Source of the DNA: Pseudomonas sp. MWU13-2100
Lineage (GTDB): Bacteria > Pseudomonadota > Gammaproteobacteria > Pseudomonadales > Pseudomonadaceae
Assembly: GCF_023242365.1 (NCBI RefSeq)
Contig: NZ_JALLIX010000005.1
Location: 1 to 64,000, forward strand
DNA length: 64,000 bases
Direction: 5' to 3'
In this document: positions 24,853-33,221 of the stretch, piece by piece
Numbering within the stretch: position 1 is the first letter of the stretch
Layout: the number at the start of each line of letters is the position of its first letter
Translations under genes and position numbers: made by a program
Notes under the pieces: generated by a model
Databases searched by the model: none
The model's input: the letters and a program-made list of their open reading frames with translations, nothing else
What the model was told of the DNA's origin: nothing

Positions 24853-25584
24853 TTAAAAGATATTGTGTCGGATGGCCTTGACCATGGCCTGCTTGACATT
24901 GGTGCAGCCCATTTTCTCGGTGATTTTCTTGGCGTAGAATTTCACCGTCCTTTCAGTGATGTTCATGATCAGGCCGATTTCCTGATAATTTTTGCCGAGG
25001 GCCAGCCAGTGAAGGAATTCAATTTCCCTGGGACTCAGGGAGAGGAGCTCTTCCTGGGTCACCTCAATCGGCCGATATTGATGGGCAATGCTACCGATGG
25101 CCTTGATCAGGAACATGTTCGACTGGACGATGCGCTCAAAATCAGGGTCGCCTTCAACACAAGGCAGGTGCAGGGAACCAAAGGCGCTGCCGGGCTCATG
25201 AAGGGGAATGCTGAAGCCTTGATCAATGCCATAGCGTGCGGATTGCTCAAAGACTTTGCTGGGCGCATGAGTGGGATCGTTTATCGTCGTCCAGAAGAAC
25301 GGTCGCGACGTGATGGCGGCATTGGCCATGACCGGATCGGACTTGTAGAGCGCCTGCTTGCGGTAGGTCTCAACCCACTCGGCGGGATAGCTGCTGTGGA
25401 TCGAGATATCACCGTTATCAACTAAATGCGAATCGAGGTAGACATAGGCAAAACGTGTTATTTCCAGTTTGTAGAATACCCAAGTCAAGACATCTACATA
25501 GGTTTTTGTGCTGGCCCCAGGAATGTTGTTCTCAACTTCTCTAACCAAGTCAAACGTATGTTTGATTGTGCGGAGTTTAGGCAT
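24853..25584 (-). CDS. luxR: LuxR-family AHL-responsive regulator (PcoR-like)
   Basis: 243-residue quorum-sensing receptor. The autoinducer domain has the expected conserved pattern: AEWVETYRKQALYKSDPV (Trp, Tyr, Asp-Pro), FFWTTI, and the glycine in SAFGSLHLP. The DNA-binding end is LSPREIEFLHWLALGKNYQEIG followed by ERTVKFYAKKITEKMG. The start at 25584 fits the family N-terminus; a GGAG lies ~11 bases upstream. It should bind the signal made by the LuxI at 23031 and act on the lux box at 23851. Confidence 0.9.
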   Translation of the reverse strand: MPKLRTIKHTFDLVREVENNIPGASTKTYVDVLTWVFYKLEITRFAYVYLDSHLVDNGDISIHSSYPAEWVETYRKQALYKSDPVMANAAITSRPFFWTTINDPTHAPSKVFEQSARYGIDQGFSIPLHEPGSAFGSLHLPCVEGDPDFERIVQSNMFLIKAIGSIAHQYRPIEVTQEELLSLSPREIEFLHWLALGKNYQEIGLIMNITERTVKFYAKKITEKMGCTNVKQAMVKAIRHNIF

Positions 25585-25969
25585 GACAAGCGGGCTCCGA
25601 TTGGCTGGATGTGCTCTATTATATGGATCCAAATGGGGAATGTCTGACTTATAGCATCGCCCGAAAACCATTTCAATATGTGTCAAATAGAAAACAAAAT
25701 TTGACGCAATGTCGATTCAGCCACTTATTTTTGACGCTTTCGGGGCGCCGAGTCGGCCGCGCAGTCAATTTTTCTTGATGATTAAGGGCGTGTTAAGAGT
25801 TCCGGGATAATCGCTTGGGTGATGTAATGGGATCAGATTGCCACTGTCTTCATTCCCCCCCCAGGCCTGCCGGAATCGGCCGATAGGCCGGCCCCTCAGT
25901 CTCAGCTAAGTTTCCCCGGGTAGTCTCCTCCCTGCGCCGATTGTGGCGCCGTTAAGGAGACGCCCGCAG
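25585..25969. other. Intergenic region between luxR and the COG4705 gene
   Basis: No open frame with coding character. The left third is AT-rich and should contain the luxR promoter. The middle holds the TTAAG direct repeat annotated separately, and the right end has the AAGGAGA ribosome-binding site of the next gene. Confidence 0.5.
25781..25811 (+). promoter_or_regulatory. TTAAG-N6-TTAAG direct repeat with -10, candidate response-regulator box
   Basis: ATTAAG (25781-25786), a 5-base spacer and GTTAAG (25792-25797) resemble the PmrA/QseB class of tandem half-sites. GATAAT at 25806-25811 can serve as -10, and the repeat covers the -35 position, as in promoters activated by OmpR-class regulators. 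The gene set downstream includes such a regulator (27361), so autoregulation is plausible. Confidence 0.5.
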
Positions 25970-26737
25970 ATGAAAGCCCTGACCACGGCCGACTGGCTGA
26001 ACAAGGTCCCGGAAGTGACACTGTCCTTCTGGGTGATCAAAATCATGTCCACGACCGTGGGTGAGACCGCGGCCGATTTCCTCGCCGTCGACGCCGGCCT
26101 GGGGCAGGGCCTGACCAGCATCGGCATGGCCGTGCTGCTGGCCATTGCCTTGTTCGGCCAGCTGCGGACTCGTGCCTACACCCCCTGGATCTACTGGCTC
26201 AGCGTGGTGCTGGTGAGTGTGGTCGGGACGCAGATCACCGACCTGCTCACCGACAAGCTGGGCATCAGCCTGTATGTCAGCACGGCGATATTTTCGCTAT
26301 TGCTGGCGATCAATTTCGGCGTCTGGTATGCCCGCGAACGCAACCTCTCCATCAATGCAATCGTCACGCCGCGCCGGGAGTGGTTCTACTGGACGACGGT
26401 GCTTTGCACCTTCGCCCTGGGTACGGCGGCGGGCGACCTGGCCACCGAAGCACTGGGCCTTGGCTTTACCCTCGGTTCGCTGATTTTCGCCGGGCTGATC
26501 GCCTTGACCCTGGTCGCCTGGCGCCTGGGCGGCAACGCCGTGCTGACTTTCTGGGTCGCCTACATCCTGACCCGTCCATTCGGTGCTTCCCTGGGCGACT
26601 TGCTGACCCAGGCCAAGACCTACGGCGGCCTGGGCATGGGGGCCGCCTGGACCAGCGCGATCTTCCTCAGCGTCATCCTGATCCTGGTAGTCGTCGCTCA
26701 GTTCAGCGTCGGCAACCGCAAGCTCGCCACTCAATAA
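25970..26737 (+). CDS. COG4705-type multipass membrane protein
   Basis: 255 residues with about eight hydrophobic segments and an internal duplication: [22 protein letters not shown] and [23 protein letters not shown] carry related TTxGxxAxD motifs, and a third [19 protein letters not shown] is similar. The start is set by AAGGAGA ten bases upstream of 25970. This family is often found beside two-component systems in Pseudomonas and Burkholderia. Its substrate is not known to me; metal or acid stress roles have been suggested, which I cannot test here. Confidence 0.8.
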   Translation: MKALTTADWLNKVPEVTLSFWVIKIMSTTVGETAADFLAVDAGLGQGLTSIGMAVLLAIALFGQLRTRAYTPWIYWLSVVLVSVVGTQITDLLTDKLGISLYVSTAIFSLLLAINFGVWYARERNLSINAIVTPRREWFYWTTVLCTFALGTAAGDLATEALGLGFTLGSLIFAGLIALTLVAWRLGGNAVLTFWVAYILTRPFGASLGDLLTQAKTYGGLGMGAAWTSAIFLSVILILVVVAQFSVGNRKLATQ

Positions 26738-26765
26738 CCCATTCGGATACACCCAAGGAATCATC

Positions 26766-27215
26766 ATGCTCAACGTTCAAGCTGTTATTCGCAAGGCTGC
26801 TGTTCTGTCTGTCGTTGCCGTGCTCGGTCTGGCCGCCGGCTGCTCTAAGCCGGCTGATACAGCGAAGTCCGCCACGGCGCCGAGCACGACCGGCACGGTA
26901 GCGGGAGCCAGCCCGGCAACTGCCTCGAAACTCGGCGACCTGTCGGCCTTCCAGAACATTGCCGTCGATGTCGCCGCACTGGTCGACAAGAACGACCTGG
27001 CCGCAGCGAAAACACGGATCAAGGATCTGGAGTTGGCCTGGGACTCTGCCGAGGCCGGCCTCAAACCGCGCGCCGCGAGCGATTGGCATGTGCTGGACAA
27101 GTCGATCGACAATTCGCTCGAAGCCCTGCGCGCCGGCAACCCGAAACAGGCCGACTGCAAGGCCACAATGGATGAGCTGCTGAAAACCTTTAACGGCATG
27201 CAAGGCAAGAAATGA
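26766..27215 (+). CDS. Small predicted lipoprotein
   Basis: 149 residues. An N-terminal signal ends in LGLAAGC, a lipobox with cysteine near residue 20, followed by a Ser/Thr/Ala-rich linker and a helical domain containing [34 protein letters not shown]. It starts 29 bases after the COG4705 gene with AAGGA upstream, so the two are probably one operon. The C-terminal domain may act as a periplasmic sensor or helper for the adjacent histidine kinase, but no function is established. Confidence 0.8.
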   Translation: MLNVQAVIRKAAVLSVVAVLGLAAGCSKPADTAKSATAPSTTGTVAGASPATASKLGDLSAFQNIAVDVAALVDKNDLAAAKTRIKDLELAWDSAEAGLKPRAASDWHVLDKSIDNSLEALRAGNPKQADCKATMDELLKTFNGMQGKK

Positions 27216-27360
27216 TCTCGAACCCGCCGGTGTGGGTTCTGCACGCCAGATAAATTGCTTCGTGCACCGCTAAACAGGTGCTTCAATGCAGGCTCGGCAA
27301 TCATTACGCAAGCAGGTTCGCGTAGGAGTGTCGGGCCGGTTTTTTTTAGCGGAGAGGGGT

Positions 27361-28026
27361 ATGCGGATATTACTGGTCGAAGATGACCCGATGATCGGCG
27401 AGGCGATCCAGGGGGCGCTGAAGGATGCCAGTTACGCCATCGACTGGGTCAATAACGGCACGACCGCCCTCGCGGCGCTGGATACCCAGCATTATGACCT
27501 GGTACTGCTCGACCTCGGCCTGCCGGGCCAGGACGGCCTTGAAGTGCTGGGCTGTATTCGTGCCCGCGACAATGGCGTGCCGCTGTTGATCATCACCGCC
27601 CGCGATGGCCTCGGTGATCGGCTGCATGGCCTGGATGGCGGTGCCGACGACTATCTGCTCAAACCCTTCGACATGGCCGAGTTGCTCGCACGCATGCGCG
27701 CAGTCCTGCGCCGCAAGGGCGGTACCGCATTGTCGCTGCTGAGCAACGGCGTGATTTGCCTCGACCTGATCTCGAAACAGGCCGGCACCGAGGCAATCCC
27801 CGAGGTCCAGCTTTCCAGCCGTGAGTTCGCGTTGTTGCAGGCACTGCTGATCCGGCCGGGAGCGATTCTCTCGCGCGGCGATCTGGAAGATCGAATCTAT
27901 GGTTGGGGTAACGAGGTGGAAAGCAACGCGGTGGAGTTTCTGATCCACGGTTTGCGACGCAAGCTGGGCAGCCATGTGATCAAGAACGTCAGGGGCATGG
28001 GATGGATGGTTTCAAAAAACGCCTGA
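27361..28026 (+). CDS. OmpR/PmrA-class response regulator
   Basis: 221-residue two-component regulator. The receiver has acidic pocket EDD at residues 7-9, phospho-acceptor Asp51 in LLDLGLP, Thr in IITARD and Lys in LKPFD. A winged-helix DNA-binding domain follows (LSSREFALLQALLIRPGAILSRGDLEDRIYG). Although the open frame begins at 27286, the ATG at 27361 matches the family start and has GGAGAGGGG before it. Its end overlaps the kinase start by 25 bases. Most like QseB/PmrA proteins; it may bind the TTAAG repeat at 25781. Confidence 0.93.
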   Translation: MRILLVEDDPMIGEAIQGALKDASYAIDWVNNGTTALAALDTQHYDLVLLDLGLPGQDGLEVLGCIRARDNGVPLLIITARDGLGDRLHGLDGGADDYLLKPFDMAELLARMRAVLRRKGGTALSLLSNGVICLDLISKQAGTEAIPEVQLSSREFALLQALLIRPGAILSRGDLEDRIYGWGNEVESNAVEFLIHGLRRKLGSHVIKNVRGMGWMVSKNA

Positions 28027-29366
28027 GGGAGTCGGTCCAGCTCAGGCTGTCGGTTTCGCTGTCGCTGGCGATCCTCATCGTTGCCGTGCTGGCCGGGGTA
28101 TTCGCCTTTGTCTCGGCTTTCGACGAGGCCCTCGAAATGCAGGACAACACCCTGTATCAGGTGGCCGTGCTGTTCGAGCGCCAGCAGATGACGCTGGCTT
28201 ATCCGCAGCCGGAGGGCGTGGTCGCCGGTGACGATGAAGAGTCCCGGGTGATCGTGCAGTACCTGGGCGACGGCCGCCGCGCCCCGGCTGATATCGAGGC
28301 CGGTGGCCCCTTGCCTTTGCCGGCGACCCTGGCCGATGGCTGGTCGACGCTTGCGGTCGCGGGTGAACCGTTCCGGGTACTGGTCAGGACCCTGGGCAAT
28401 GGTCAGCGCATCGCCGTGGCCCAGGAAACCGGCATTCGCGATAAAGACGCTCGTGAGAGTGCCTGGCGCGGACTGTTGCCGTTTCTTATCCTGTTTCCGG
28501 TGCTGCTGCTGGTGGTGGCCGACTTGCTGCGCAAGTTGTTCCGGCCTATCGCGGTGCTGGCGACGGAGATCGACACGCGCGGCGAGCAGGAGCTGCATGC
28601 CATCGATGAAACCCATGTGCCCGCTGAAGTCCGCCCCTTTGTGCTGGCGATCAATCGCCTGCTCGGGCGGGTTGCCCAGTCCATGGACAGCCAGCGCCGT
28701 TTCGTTGCCGACGCCGCCCATGAATTACGTTCGCCGTTGACCGCGCTGTCTCTGCAAGCCGAGCGGCTCGCCGCGGCCGAGATGTCGAGCCTGGCCCGGG
28801 AGCGACTGTTCGCCTTGCGCCGGGGTATCGAGCGAGGCAAGAGCCTGATCGAGCAACTGTTGGCGTTGGCCACTGCCCAGGCCGATGCGTCGCCGCCCGG
28901 CGCGCCGCTCTCGGTGCATGCGGTCTATCGTCGGGTACTGGAAGACTTGTTGCCGCTGGCCGAGCTCAAGCAGATCGATATCGGTGTCGAGGGGGCAGAG
29001 GACGTGTTCCTGGCACTCAACGAGATCGACCTGCTGGCGTTGGTCAGGAACCTGGTGGATAACGCCATTCGTTATACGCCCGTCGGCGGCCGGGTCGACC
29101 TGTGGGTGAGCCGGGAGCAGGGTGGGGCGCTGTTGCAGGTCAAGGACAGTGGCCCCGGTATCGACGTTGAAGAACGGGGGCGGGTCTTCGATCCGTTCTA
29201 TCGCAGCCTGGGCAGCCAGGAAGTCGGTTCCGGGCTGGGACTGTCCATCGTCAAGGCCATTGCCGAGCGTACCGGCGCGCGTATCCGCCTGGCGTATTGC
29301 GACGAAGTGGCGCGACGCGGGTTGTGTGTTTCGCTGTGGTGGCCGTTGACGACAGTTCCAAGCTGA
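28002..29366 (+). CDS. Sensor histidine kinase (QseC/PmrB-like)
   Basis: 454 residues. Membrane segments at ~18-38 and ~152-172 enclose a periplasmic sensor domain of about 110 residues. The H-box is DAAHELRSPLTALSLQ with His240. Later come the N-box LVRNLVDNAIRYTP, G1 DSGPGIDVEERGRVFDPFYR and G2 GSGLGLSIVKAI. It overlaps the regulator gene by 25 bases, so the two are translationally coupled. Signal unknown. Confidence 0.93.
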   Translation: MDGFKKRLRESVQLRLSVSLSLAILIVAVLAGVFAFVSAFDEALEMQDNTLYQVAVLFERQQMTLAYPQPEGVVAGDDEESRVIVQYLGDGRRAPADIEAGGPLPLPATLADGWSTLAVAGEPFRVLVRTLGNGQRIAVAQETGIRDKDARESAWRGLLPFLILFPVLLLVVADLLRKLFRPIAVLATEIDTRGEQELHAIDETHVPAEVRPFVLAINRLLGRVAQSMDSQRRFVADAAHELRSPLTALSLQAERLAAAEMSSLARERLFALRRGIERGKSLIEQLLALATAQADASPPGAPLSVHAVYRRVLEDLLPLAELKQIDIGVEGAEDVFLALNEIDLLALVRNLVDNAIRYTPVGGRVDLWVSREQGGALLQVKDSGPGIDVEERGRVFDPFYRSLGSQEVGSGLGLSIVKAIAERTGARIRLAYCDEVARRGLCVSLWWPLTTVPS

Positions 29367-29508
29367 CGCACCGTTGGTACTGACCCGGCGTTTGCTCTTG
29401 CTTGCCGAGAGTACGCGGCTGTATGCCGCCGATCCTGTTCATCTGTATCTATCGGGAGCCCTGACCGCTTGATACGGTCTGCTGCTCTTTTCGGCAAGGA
29501 ACTGCTCC

Positions 29509-29838
29509 ATGGACCTTATGGCTATCCCCTTCGGTACGACTGATTGGTCGACTATCGAGCCTGTCGCTCATCCAGGCCAGACAGGTACCGCCTATTGGCG
29601 GACTTGTCAGTTTGGCGCTACCCGTGTGCGGATGGTTGAGTACAGTCCTGGATACCTGGCCGACCACTGGTGCTGGAAAGGGCATATTCTGTTGTGTCTG
29701 GAGGGCGAGCTGGACACGGAACTGGAAGATGGCCGCCGGTTTACACTGGCTGCGGGGATGAGCTATCAGGTGGGCAACAATAATGAGGGACATCGGTCGT
29801 CCACTGCGAGCGGGGCGAAGTTGTTCATCGTGGATTGA
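29509..29838 (+). CDS. DHCW-motif cupin family protein
   Basis: 109-residue single-domain cupin. It has the DHWCWKGHILLCLEGELDTEL stretch that gives the family its name, and a second cupin half LAAGMSYQVGNNNEGH. AAGGA lies upstream of the start. Members are small beta-barrels with probable metal sites; their reaction is unknown. It stands alone between the two-component genes and a convergent hypothetical gene. Confidence 0.82.
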   Translation: MDLMAIPFGTTDWSTIEPVAHPGQTGTAYWRTCQFGATRVRMVEYSPGYLADHWCWKGHILLCLEGELDTELEDGRRFTLAAGMSYQVGNNNEGHRSSTASGAKLFIVD

Positions 29839-29966
29839 ATACCGGAGGCGGGGCCGCCTCAGGGATGATCGGATCGACTTCGCCACGCAAATCGGCCATG
29901 ACGAAGTCGTCGCTGTGGGTATGCATCCATACGAAGTTCAGGGTGACACGGATCCTGTTTTCCGTC

Positions 29967-30416
29967 TTATTTCAGTTTGGGCATATCCAGTATGGATCTG
30001 ATAAAAGCCTCGTCGGTGTTGGCCAGGAGTTCAGATACGTACCACTGGCCTTGCACCTGCCTGAAACCAATATGCAGTCCGATCAGCTGCCCGTCGTCGC
30101 GCTCGATCAGATAGGCTCTGCTTTCAAACACTTCACCTTTGGTTTCCTTGGGGTTCAAGTGTATTTTGTATATTTCATGTTGTCCGAGCCAGGCGGCAAG
30201 TGCGATCTGGCTCTTGGAGATCAGTGCCTTCTCCTTGGTTTGCCACTTGTCAAAATGTCCGGAAAAAGCCTTGTTCCAGCAGTCCGCCGCCAACTTGTTT
30301 TCAATGCATTGAATGTATTGGTTCTCGAACTCGTCTTTGTAGGCGATGGCTTCACTGGCGCAGGCGGAACTTGCGGTTGCCAGGAGGGACAGGCAAAAAA
30401 CAGCTTTCTTGAACAT
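29967..30416 (-). CDS. Secreted hypothetical protein
   Basis: 149 residues with a signal peptide (MFKKAVFCLSLLATASSACA, cleavage near residue 20). The mature part is rich in charged residues and has two cysteines (IQCIEN and DCWNK) that may pair. Base composition is lower in GC than in its neighbours, which hints at acquisition. No family recognised. An AGATGAGA-like purine stretch precedes the ATG. Confidence 0.7.
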   Translation of the reverse strand: MFKKAVFCLSLLATASSACASEAIAYKDEFENQYIQCIENKLAADCWNKAFSGHFDKWQTKEKALISKSQIALAAWLGQHEIYKIHLNPKETKGEVFESRAYLIERDDGQLIGLHIGFRQVQGQWYVSELLANTDEAFIRSILDMPKLK

Positions 30417-30564
30417 TCTGATCTCATCTTGAATTTAAGGTTTTGCCTTTCGGTTCAACCCTGTATTGCTTGGTCATCGGCATTCGCTTTCGCGCTTGCA
30501 GCCACCTATGGCCCAGGCGTATTGGTCCTACAGTACCGCACCAGGTTCAGGAGTGGATAGTGGA

Positions 30565-30610
30565 CTTCCAAAACCCGTGATGACCGCACGCCTGGCGCGG
30601 TCCCACGGGT
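30565..30610 (-). terminator. Intrinsic terminator after the alcohol dehydrogenase gene
   Basis: On the minus strand, ACCCGTG pairs with CACGGGT, with a nested GACCGC/GCGGTC stem, followed by TTTTGG. It lies about 20 bases beyond the stop of the gene at 30629. Confidence 0.65.
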
Positions 30611-30628
30611 CCGGAGGGCAGGGCGCGA

Positions 30629-31696
30629 TCAGGCCGCGTTGGCTTCTTTCTTCAGGCTGTTCATGTCGATCACGAAGCGGTATTTGACGTCACCCTTGAG
30701 CATGCGGCCATAGGCTTCGTTGATGTCCTGGATATCGATCATCTCGATATCCGAGACCAGCCCGTGGCTGGCGCAGAAGTCCAGCATTTCCTGGGTTTCC
30801 TGGATGCCGCCGATCAAGGAGCCGGCGAGGCTGCGGCGCTTGAAGATCAGGTTGAACACCGACGGCGAAGGGTGCGGACTGTCCGGGGCGCCGACCAGGG
30901 TCATGGTGCCGTCGCGCTTGAGCAGGGCGAGGAACGCGTCCAGGTCGTGGGGCGCGGCCACGGTGTTGAGGATGAAATCCAGGGTGTTGGCGAACTTGGC
31001 CATTTCGTCCGGGTGCTTCGACACCACGACGTCATGGGCGCCGAGGCGCAAGCCGTCTTCACGCTTGTTCGGCGAAGTGGTGAACAGCACCACATGCGCG
31101 CCCATGGCATGGGCGATTTTCACCGCCATGTGCCCCAGGCCGCCGAGACCGACCACGCCGACCTTTTTGCCCGGGCCGACTTTCCAGTGGCGCAGCGGCG
31201 AATAGGTGGTGATGCCGGCACACAGCAGCGGCGCGACCGCCGCCAGGTTGGCGTCGCCGTGGGAGATGCGCAGGACGAACTTTTCCTTGACGACGATGTT
31301 GTCCGAATAGCCGCCGAAGGTGTTTTCACCGCCAAACACCGGGCCGTTGTAGGTACCGGTGAAGCCGCTCTCGCAATATTGCTCTTCACCTTCGGCGCAG
31401 GACGCACAGTGCTGGCAGCTGTCGACCATGCAGCCGACGCCGGCCAGGTCGCCGACCTTGAATTTGTTGACATTGGCCCCGACCGCGGTGACCCGACCGA
31501 CGATTTCATGCCCCGGTACCGACGGGTACAGGGTGTTATGCCATTCGTTGCGCGCGGTGTGCAGGTCGGAGTGGCAGACGCCGCAGTAGAGGATGTCGAT
31601 CTGCACATCGTCGGCGCCGGGCGCGCGACGCTCAAAGGTGAAAGGCTTGAGTGAATCCTTGGGGTTCTGGGCTGCGTAGCTATAAGTCTTGGTCAT
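30629..31696 (-). CDS. NAD(P)-dependent zinc alcohol dehydrogenase (YahK/CAD-like)
   Basis: 355-residue medium-chain dehydrogenase that reduces aldehydes to alcohols. Catalytic zinc ligands: Cys and His in CGVCHSDLH, GHE in YPSVPGHEIVG, and Cys in PLLCAGITTYSPL. Structural zinc cysteines: CQHCASCAEGEEQYC. The cofactor site is GLGGLGHMAVKIA. An AAGGTGA ribosome-binding site sits before the ATG. Closest to E. coli YahK and other broad-range NADPH aldehyde reductases. Monocistronic, with its own terminator. Confidence 0.93.
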   Translation of the reverse strand: MTKTYSYAAQNPKDSLKPFTFERRAPGADDVQIDILYCGVCHSDLHTARNEWHNTLYPSVPGHEIVGRVTAVGANVNKFKVGDLAGVGCMVDSCQHCASCAEGEEQYCESGFTGTYNGPVFGGENTFGGYSDNIVVKEKFVLRISHGDANLAAVAPLLCAGITTYSPLRHWKVGPGKKVGVVGLGGLGHMAVKIAHAMGAHVVLFTTSPNKREDGLRLGAHDVVVSKHPDEMAKFANTLDFILNTVAAPHDLDAFLALLKRDGTMTLVGAPDSPHPSPSVFNLIFKRRSLAGSLIGGIQETQEMLDFCASHGLVSDIEMIDIQDINEAYGRMLKGDVKYRFVIDMNSLKKEANAA

Positions 31697-31827
31697 GGCG
31701 TCGTCACCTTGGGTTTCATGGGACAGGAAATAACTTGACCAGCATAGCCACTGAATCGTTCAAGGGGATGACGATCCCAAGACGGGGACACACCCGACTG
31801 TCCGAGCCCGCAAGCCCCCGATTGCTT

Positions 31828-32493
31828 TCAGCCCTGCCACATGGACAGTTCGACGTCCTCGGCGAACGGCGTGGACAGGTAACCCTCGGCAGGGTTGCGC
31901 ACCCGTGCCAGGTACTCGGGGCTATGGTCGGCATTGTCGGCGATGATCAGGGCGCCCGGGCGCAGGCGGCTCTGCAGCAGGCCCAGAATCTCGGGGTAGA
32001 GCGCCTTGGCGCCGTCGAGCAGGACCAGGTCGATGCTTTCCGGGAGGTCGACTCCGAGGGTTTGCAGGGCATCTCCCTCGCGAATTTCCACCAGATCGAT
32101 CAACCCGCCGGCGCTCAGGTTCTCCCGCGCGCGTAGCACCTTGGACGGCTCGAACTCGCTGCTGATCAGGCGGCCGCCACCATTGTCCCGCAGGGCGGCG
32201 GCGAGGTGCAGGGTCGAGAGGCCGAAGGAAGTGCCGAACTCGACAATCGTCCGCGCCGTGCAACTGCGCGCCAGCATATACAGCAGAGTCCCGGTCTGCC
32301 GCGAGACCGCCAGCGGAAAATCCTTCAGTCGTGTATAGAACTCAAGGTAGTCGGTCTTGCTGCGCATCAGGCGCGCGCGCTCCTCTTCCGAGATATTGCC
32401 AGCGGCGGCGGCGAGGGTTGACCAGCTGGCATCGGCCTCGGCGAACAGGCGGTCCAGCAGGGGGGCGAGGGGGGCTTGAGTCAGGGTTGTCAT
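31828..32493 (-). CDS. Class I SAM-dependent O-methyltransferase-like protein
   Basis: 221 residues. The SAM-binding fold is visible as IVEFGTSFGLSTLHLAAAL (motif I), ISSEFEPSKVLRARENL, REGDALQTL, then IDLVLLDGAKALYPEIL. It resembles caffeoyl-CoA/catechol O-methyltransferases. It is divergent from the TetR gene at 32575 and shares its 81-base promoter region, which contains a 10-bp inverted repeat. It is therefore the likely target of that repressor. Substrate unknown. Confidence 0.85.
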   Translation of the reverse strand: MTTLTQAPLAPLLDRLFAEADASWSTLAAAAGNISEEERARLMRSKTDYLEFYTRLKDFPLAVSRQTGTLLYMLARSCTARTIVEFGTSFGLSTLHLAAALRDNGGGRLISSEFEPSKVLRARENLSAGGLIDLVEIREGDALQTLGVDLPESIDLVLLDGAKALYPEILGLLQSRLRPGALIIADNADHSPEYLARVRNPAEGYLSTPFAEDVELSMWQG

Positions 32494-32526
32494 GGGATGT
32501 TCCAGGTGAGGTCAGTGAGGGTTTAT

Positions 32527-32561
32527 AATGCGAATAAATCTTCATGTTTTCTATTCGCATT
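32527..32561. promoter_or_regulatory. Inverted repeat operator between methyltransferase and tetR
   Basis: AATGCGAATA (32527-32536) and TATTCGCATT (32552-32561) are exact reverse complements separated by 15 bases. TATAAT at 32524-32529 overlaps the left arm, so a bound repressor would block a rightward promoter. The spacing suits a TetR-family dimer pair. Confidence 0.7.
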
Positions 32562-32574
32562 GCGAGTCCCGCCC

Positions 32575-33207
32575 ATGACCGATCGCCCAAGTACGCCGAT
32601 TGCCTCACGCAAACAGCCCCAGCAGGCTCGCTCCAGTGATCTGGTCGATTCGATTCTGCAAGCGGCTATTCAGGTTTTGGCGAAGGAGGGCATGCGGCGC
32701 TTTACCACTACGCGGGTCGCCGAGCGGGCCGGGGTCAGCGTCGGTTCGGTGTATCAGTATTTCCCGAACAAGGCAGCGATCCTCTTTCGCCTGCAGAGTG
32801 ATGAATGGCGGGAAACTTCCGAGTTGCTGCGCGGCATTCTTGAAGACACGCGCAACCCGCCCTTGGAGAGGTTGCGTCTGCTCGTCCACGTCTTTATCCG
32901 CTCCGAATGTGATGAAGCCCAGGTCCGCGTGGCACTGGATGACGCCGCGCCGTTTTATCGCGATGCGCCCGAGGCGCAGGAGGTAAGGGCAGCGGGCAAA
33001 CAGGTTGTCGAAGTGTTCATGCGCGAGGTGCTGCCCGATGCCACGGACGCAACCCGGGCCGTGGCCGGCGATCTGATCAAGGTGACGCTCAGTTCGGTGG
33101 GCAAGCAGTTTTCGGAAAGCCCGCGAACCCCCGACCAGATCGAAACCTACGCTGATGCCATGGCCGATATGTTTTGCGCTTATCTGCGGGGCCTCGGACA
33201 TGCTTGA
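32575..33207 (+). CDS. TetR-family transcriptional repressor
   Basis: 210 residues. The N-terminal helix-turn-helix is typical: ILQAAIQVLAKEGMRRFTTTRVAERAGVSVGSVYQYFPNK, residues ~25-65. The rest is the ligand and dimer domain. The frame is open from 32476, but ATG 32575 lies past the operator and gives a normal N-terminus. Probably represses itself and the divergent methyltransferase through the inverted repeat at 32527. Confidence 0.9.
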   Translation: MTDRPSTPIASRKQPQQARSSDLVDSILQAAIQVLAKEGMRRFTTTRVAERAGVSVGSVYQYFPNKAAILFRLQSDEWRETSELLRGILEDTRNPPLERLRLLVHVFIRSECDEAQVRVALDDAAPFYRDAPEAQEVRAAGKQVVEVFMREVLPDATDATRAVAGDLIKVTLSSVGKQFSESPRTPDQIETYADAMADMFCAYLRGLGHA

Positions 33208-33221
33208 AAGCCTTCTCTGGA

